From positions 18,328,940 to 18,392,939 of the forward strand of contig NC_080676.1 of the NCBI RefSeq assembly GCF_030445035.2: a DNA stretch of 64,000 bases, written 5' to 3'. The notes under the pieces are model-generated. The model did no database searches. It was not told the DNA's origin and saw nothing but the letters and a program-made list of their open reading frames with translations. The position numbers and the translations under genes were made by a program. Shown one piece after another: positions 59,909-64,000 of this stretch. Origin of the DNA: Dasypus novemcinctus. Its lineage: Eukaryota; Chordata; Mammalia; Cingulata; Dasypodidae. How positions within the stretch are numbered: the stretch's first letter is position 1; each line of letters opens with the position of its first letter.

Positions 59909-62754
59909 TCCACTTAAACAATGACATAGATATTTGGCTTACCTAAAAGCATAAATTTGAAGACCTAGTAACTTTAAAGACAGGAAATTGTTGTTTTGTG
60001 CTTTCAGATTCAGTACTATAGAGTCCAGATAAAACAGGAAATGTGACTATTTGGTGAAGAGAAAAGGGGGGAAATAATTCCAGCCTTCTAGAAAAATTGA
60101 TAAGTAATAGTTGACCAGGTCCTTTTCCTTGAAAAAATTTTTATAAAACACCATTTTTTCAAAAAGCTTCCCATTTTCCCTATCTGTAGCCAAAAAAAAT
60201 GAAAAAACACATCATTATTTGGAACCATAGATATTTCAGCCTTCCAGTTATGCTGGGTGGGTAAGTATTCCCCAGTGGGTGCTTATGGTCCTGCTGTCCC
60301 AGAGATGGGTGTAGTCAGCTCTTCATCTCTGTCCTACGTTCCAGGTTTTCGGAGGAGAGGAGATGGGGTGTGTTGCTTGTGTAATTCATGTGACTATGTC
60401 TACATTGTACCACACGAGAAAAGAAAAAGACCAACTCACAATAACTAAACACGAATGAGTTAGTAAGTAAAATATTAAAACTGAAATTGTATAACACCTT
60501 AAATGTAACATACATATCCAATTTATTCAATATAAAATATTCTCAAACTTAAAGACTAATACTAACAGAAAAGCTTAAAGTGTTGTTTAGAATTGAGCTG
60601 CTTCACAAAAGTTTCAATAGCTTTTCTTATTTCATGACTAAGTTTAAATCCTTTGAGCAATGAGATAAGTGTTTGCCCCATTGGATCCATACTACAATAA
60701 CCTAATATCCTGGGTTACTTTAAAAGTCTCCAAACTGTCCTTAAAAAGAGAATCAAGTGCTTTCTACTTTTGTAATCTCATGAATAATTTTTGCTACTTC
60801 CTATGAAAGTTTTATCGAGGCAATGACCCAAGATTCGGGGTTAGTGGGTTTAATGGGCTAATTCGTGTGTGTACAAAGTAGAGCAAAAACTTACCAGCAG
60901 AATGTAAGCCACTTACACTCTTGTCTAAGAATCACTTCTTCATTTAAAATCAAGGAAAGTGAGAATATGGTAAAAGAAATACTATTAGGAATCCTGTCCT
61001 CCAAAGCTGTTTTAAAATTCTCATTAACAAAGAAGTAGAATAAGCAAAAGTATATCAAATTTCCATAATCTATTCCCAAAAGAAAAAATGCACAAGCCAC
61101 AAAATTAGCCCATATTGGGTATTTATTTTTATACTTATGAAAATAATGAACTAAAGGAAAAGAACATGCTACTTCTTATCTTTTCCAGAGCGTGATAAGC
61201 TAGATGACTAAAATACAAAATTTAATTGTGTGTGTACTATCATACATCTATCATACTTGTTGAATTTACTATTTTTGAATAACTTCTATTCTATGATGGA
61301 ACTTTTGCTAGTGTCTTAAATATTTAGAAGCCACTGGTAAAGCCTAAGGTGAACATTATTTGATTATTTGATTCCTTCAGGGTCTGAATTTAGCTTGACT
61401 TTCCAAAGCCACTTAAATCTTTTGAGTACCTAGAGACCCTTTCAAACTTTTTCCTATTTTGTAGAATTCCAATTCAGTTACTTCCAAAGCATATTTTGCT
61501 AGAAGACACTCATAACTATAGTGTCACTATAAATATATATATAGCCAAAGAGAAATTGAATCTCTCACCAAAAAAAATATATTGGCCTTTTCAGTTTTTA
61601 TTTGTAATGAGGATTTCAAGGAAACAATTAAAAGCCTTGATCTAGAAAAATGGATATTCCATCATCTCCAGAATTTAGTGCCTCCATATTAATTTATGAA
61701 CAGGAAAATGTGGATCTGCTGTAAAAAACCAAAAGCTAATAAAAGATTAATAAAATGAATTCTTGACATAATACTGCTTTGTATATAACCCATTATTTTA
61801 TTAAAAGGATACAATGTAGATTTGTCTTTTAAAGAATTCTGGCTAATAATTCTGCCTAGTAATTGATATATTTTTTATTTTCCCCTATGCTTACAAAACT
61901 TATAAAATTGTATCTGTAGCAAAGAAGGCTCTAGAGCCAAGGAAATTATTCTGCACTTGTATTAGCATTCTCAAATTTAGGGCCATAAACAGCAATCTTT
62001 TGCTATCTGAGTCATGATAAAAATGTGACTTCCTGTCTCAAAGAGCTTACGTGTATGGTGTGTGACAATTGCTCACATCATGAGACAAACTTGAGAAGGA
62101 AAAAAGGCAGAGGCAGGATTCCAATGAAGAGAAAAAACAGGGAAAGTCATAGCCTGGATTGTAAAAGAGACTACCAGAAAATAGACCTTTGGCAGATCAG
62201 CCAAAAGTTTAAAGAATTATAAGAGTATCTTACACAAAAATAATTTACAGTTTGCAATCTACTTCTACACATTCTGTGTTAAAGAATGCAATGTGCTCTG
62301 TGAATTTCTAGTGGCATCATAAACAGTCCACTGCCCCAGTATAGACATCTTCACTATAGAGCTACCATTGTCTCCAAAGGCAATCTCAAGACCAAGGGGA
62401 AAAAATGTACTTAAATTTCCAAAGTTCTGAAGGATAATGAAATATTAAATTATATGTTCTCTTTATCCTCAGAGGAAATAAAAATTAGGAGGCATGATGG
62501 AAAGGCTCCCCAAACCTAGTCATATATCTCTACACTTAATGTACCACCTTCCCGGCAAAGAGACCTACATGTCACTATAATAAGTGAAAAACAAGAAGCC
62601 AGAGGAAAGTCCAGCCAATTCAATTCATGTTCCCCTCCCCAAACTGACCAAATGGAGAGCCAGGATGCACTAGACAAAGCAACCCAGGGCACGAGCCTCC
62701 CACCACTTCTCTGCAAGAGAAGTATAGAAATCTTAAGCTAGAAAAGTCTTAGAC

Positions 62755-62880
62755 ATTCTCTAGTTCTGCCTTTTTGTTTTCCAGCTGAGACAATGAAGAC
62801 TTGGCTAAGCCAACACAAGTAGTGAGGGCAGCCCTGGACTAGAGCCCCTGACTCCTGAGAAATTTCCTAGGCTGCCCTAA
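62755..62880 (-). repeat. MIR fragment in CPB1 intron 9
   Basis: GGACTAGAGCCCCTGACTCC preceded by a TGAAGACTTGGCTAAGCCAA stretch fits reverse MIR. Confidence 0.5.
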
Positions 62881-63714
62881 TTTCCAAAGACACACCTCTA
62901 TCTCTGTGGCCATGTAGTATGGTGGTGCTCCACGCAGCTGGCCTGTAGACTATTCATCAAATTTTTTCATCCCACAAAGTATATCCTTATTATCTCTGGC
63001 CCAGACATTGCTAAGGATTTGCAGCTGAAATGTTTGACTTCTTCAGGCCCAGTATTTGTGATCCCGGCCCATCCTTTCTTGGGTATATATTCATTAACCA
63101 GGAGAAAGGTGACAGAATAGCTAGGGAAGTCCTGTCTTTCTGAAAAACTACTGAAGTTGACTAAAAGATGGGAAATCCAAGTCTAAAGTCCAATCTCTTC
63201 CAGTCTGGTAGCACCTCACTACCTCTTAATTAAACTTTAGTTAATGAGTCACCAATATAAATAAATGGCCACTGCTCCATCAAAAGCATGTGAGTGGAAA
63301 GCAAGATCATCATTAAAGATAAACACAAAAATCAGAGGGAGGAAATATTGTGATTAGGAAGGAGGTGGGCAATTGCAGGCTCATGCACACACCCAGTTGC
63401 AGCTGTCACTATGTCCTTGCCTAATAATGAAAGGAACAGTCCCACTGTCAGGCAGGCTACCAGCAGCTAAGCCAAACAGCAAAGCTGACCCTAAGCAAGC
63501 TCTTAAGGCACAGAACATCAGCTCCAGGAGTTTTCTTAGAATTTCTGATCTTACTTAAAAGACAAAAAAATTCAAAGAACAATTGCACAATACTTTCGAT
63601 TAGAGAAACCGGTTACTGATTTATAACCATACACTTTTGGTCTGATGTTTTTTGGTCTGTTAAAATTCTCATGCTGGGCCTGGTCAGTAAACAGCTCATT
63701 AAACAATCACCAGA

Positions 63715-63985
63715 AATTTTATTGAGCACCTATTAAGTGCTCAGTTCTCAGTCCCTGCCACTGAGAACTTGGGTTTTTATTGGGACAATAAGTCTCAGAT
63801 ACAAGAAACCACCATGCAAGAGAAGTGCAAGATTAGGCTGTTTCCAACTTTGCACTGTGGTAGGAATCCAGGGCAGGGAAATGACAATGTATTCTGAAGG
63901 ACTTCAAAGAATATTGTGGAGAAGAGGTAGAATTTATTCTGAGCCTTGAAGGATAGGCAGGATCTGAAGGACAGAGGAAGAAAGA
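63715..63985 (+). repeat. Old interspersed repeat, class uncertain
   Basis: Begins TTTTATTGAGCACCTATTAA and ends near GAGCCTTGAAGGATAGGCAG, matching the same old repeat family. Confidence 0.45.
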
Positions 63986-64000
63986 AAGCATTTTTGGTAG

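Larger units (their letters stand above)
59067..64000 (+). other. CPB1: CPB1 intron 9, continuing past the window
   Basis: The intron starts with a GTAAGT donor after exon 9. I looked for the next CPB1 exon (expected peptide around KYTYGPG and SDDW) and did not find it. The interval is AT-rich, with a short A/GAAA run at 59881-59908, a MIR near 62.8 kb and an old unclassified repeat near 63.7 kb. Confidence 0.8.

Noticed and set aside
59067..64000. Search for CPB1 exons 10 and 11
   Set aside because: No segment encodes the expected KYTYGPG, SDDW or FTFELRD peptides.
1..64000. CRISPR arrays, bacterial operons, tRNA, rRNA or snRNA genes
   Set aside because: None seen. tRNA-like segments are SINE heads without a proper cloverleaf context.

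Overview
This is a mammalian nuclear genome window: mostly intergenic and intronic DNA, interspersed repeats of several ages, and one recognisable protein-coding gene with GT-AG introns. The organism is a xenarthran, most likely an armadillo such as Dasypus. The young, full-length tRNA-related SINEs here are of the armadillo DAS-SINE type, and the older background (MIR, L2, MLT1, MER5A, L1) is shared by placental mammals.

The gene is CPB1, pancreatic procarboxypeptidase B, on the + strand. Nine coding exons can be joined in frame from the ATG at 41948 to 59066. They give 327 codons: signal peptide, activation propeptide, tryptic activation site, and the catalytic domain with all three zinc ligands and all six disulfide cysteines. 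The last roughly 90 residues, expected in two more exons and including the catalytic glutamate and the B-type specificity aspartate, lie beyond the right edge. A TATA box sits 43 bp before the ATG.

Layout. 1-41.7 kb is the 5' intergenic side, with no convincing gene. It contains: a long, old L1 (about 5640-10090) that received an MLT1 LTR, itself hit by a DAS-SINE, and a second MaLR-like LTR; a MIR cluster (11.3-12.8 kb); an armadillo-type L1 3' end split by a solo LTR (14.6-15.9 kb); a CpG-rich patch (17.1-18.5 kb); a repeat-poor stretch (18.5-21.9 kb); old hAT remnants (22.2-22.8 kb); a MER5A copy (30.8 kb); and an L1 ORF2/3' end that stops about 250 bp before the CPB1 TATA box. 41.9-59.1 kb is CPB1 exons 1-9, with a DAS-SINE and an L2 in intron 2, and a MIR, a probable decayed retrocopy and a hAT-in-MLT1 nest in intron 3. 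From 59.1 kb to the end is intron 9.

I found no undescribed biological system. The best-supported unusual observations are the nested insertions with readable target-site duplications, a small hAT family present twice, and a few exon-like or retrocopy-like segments that need a protein search. Repeat family names are from memory of consensus sequences, and repeat boundaries are approximate unless a target-site duplication is given.
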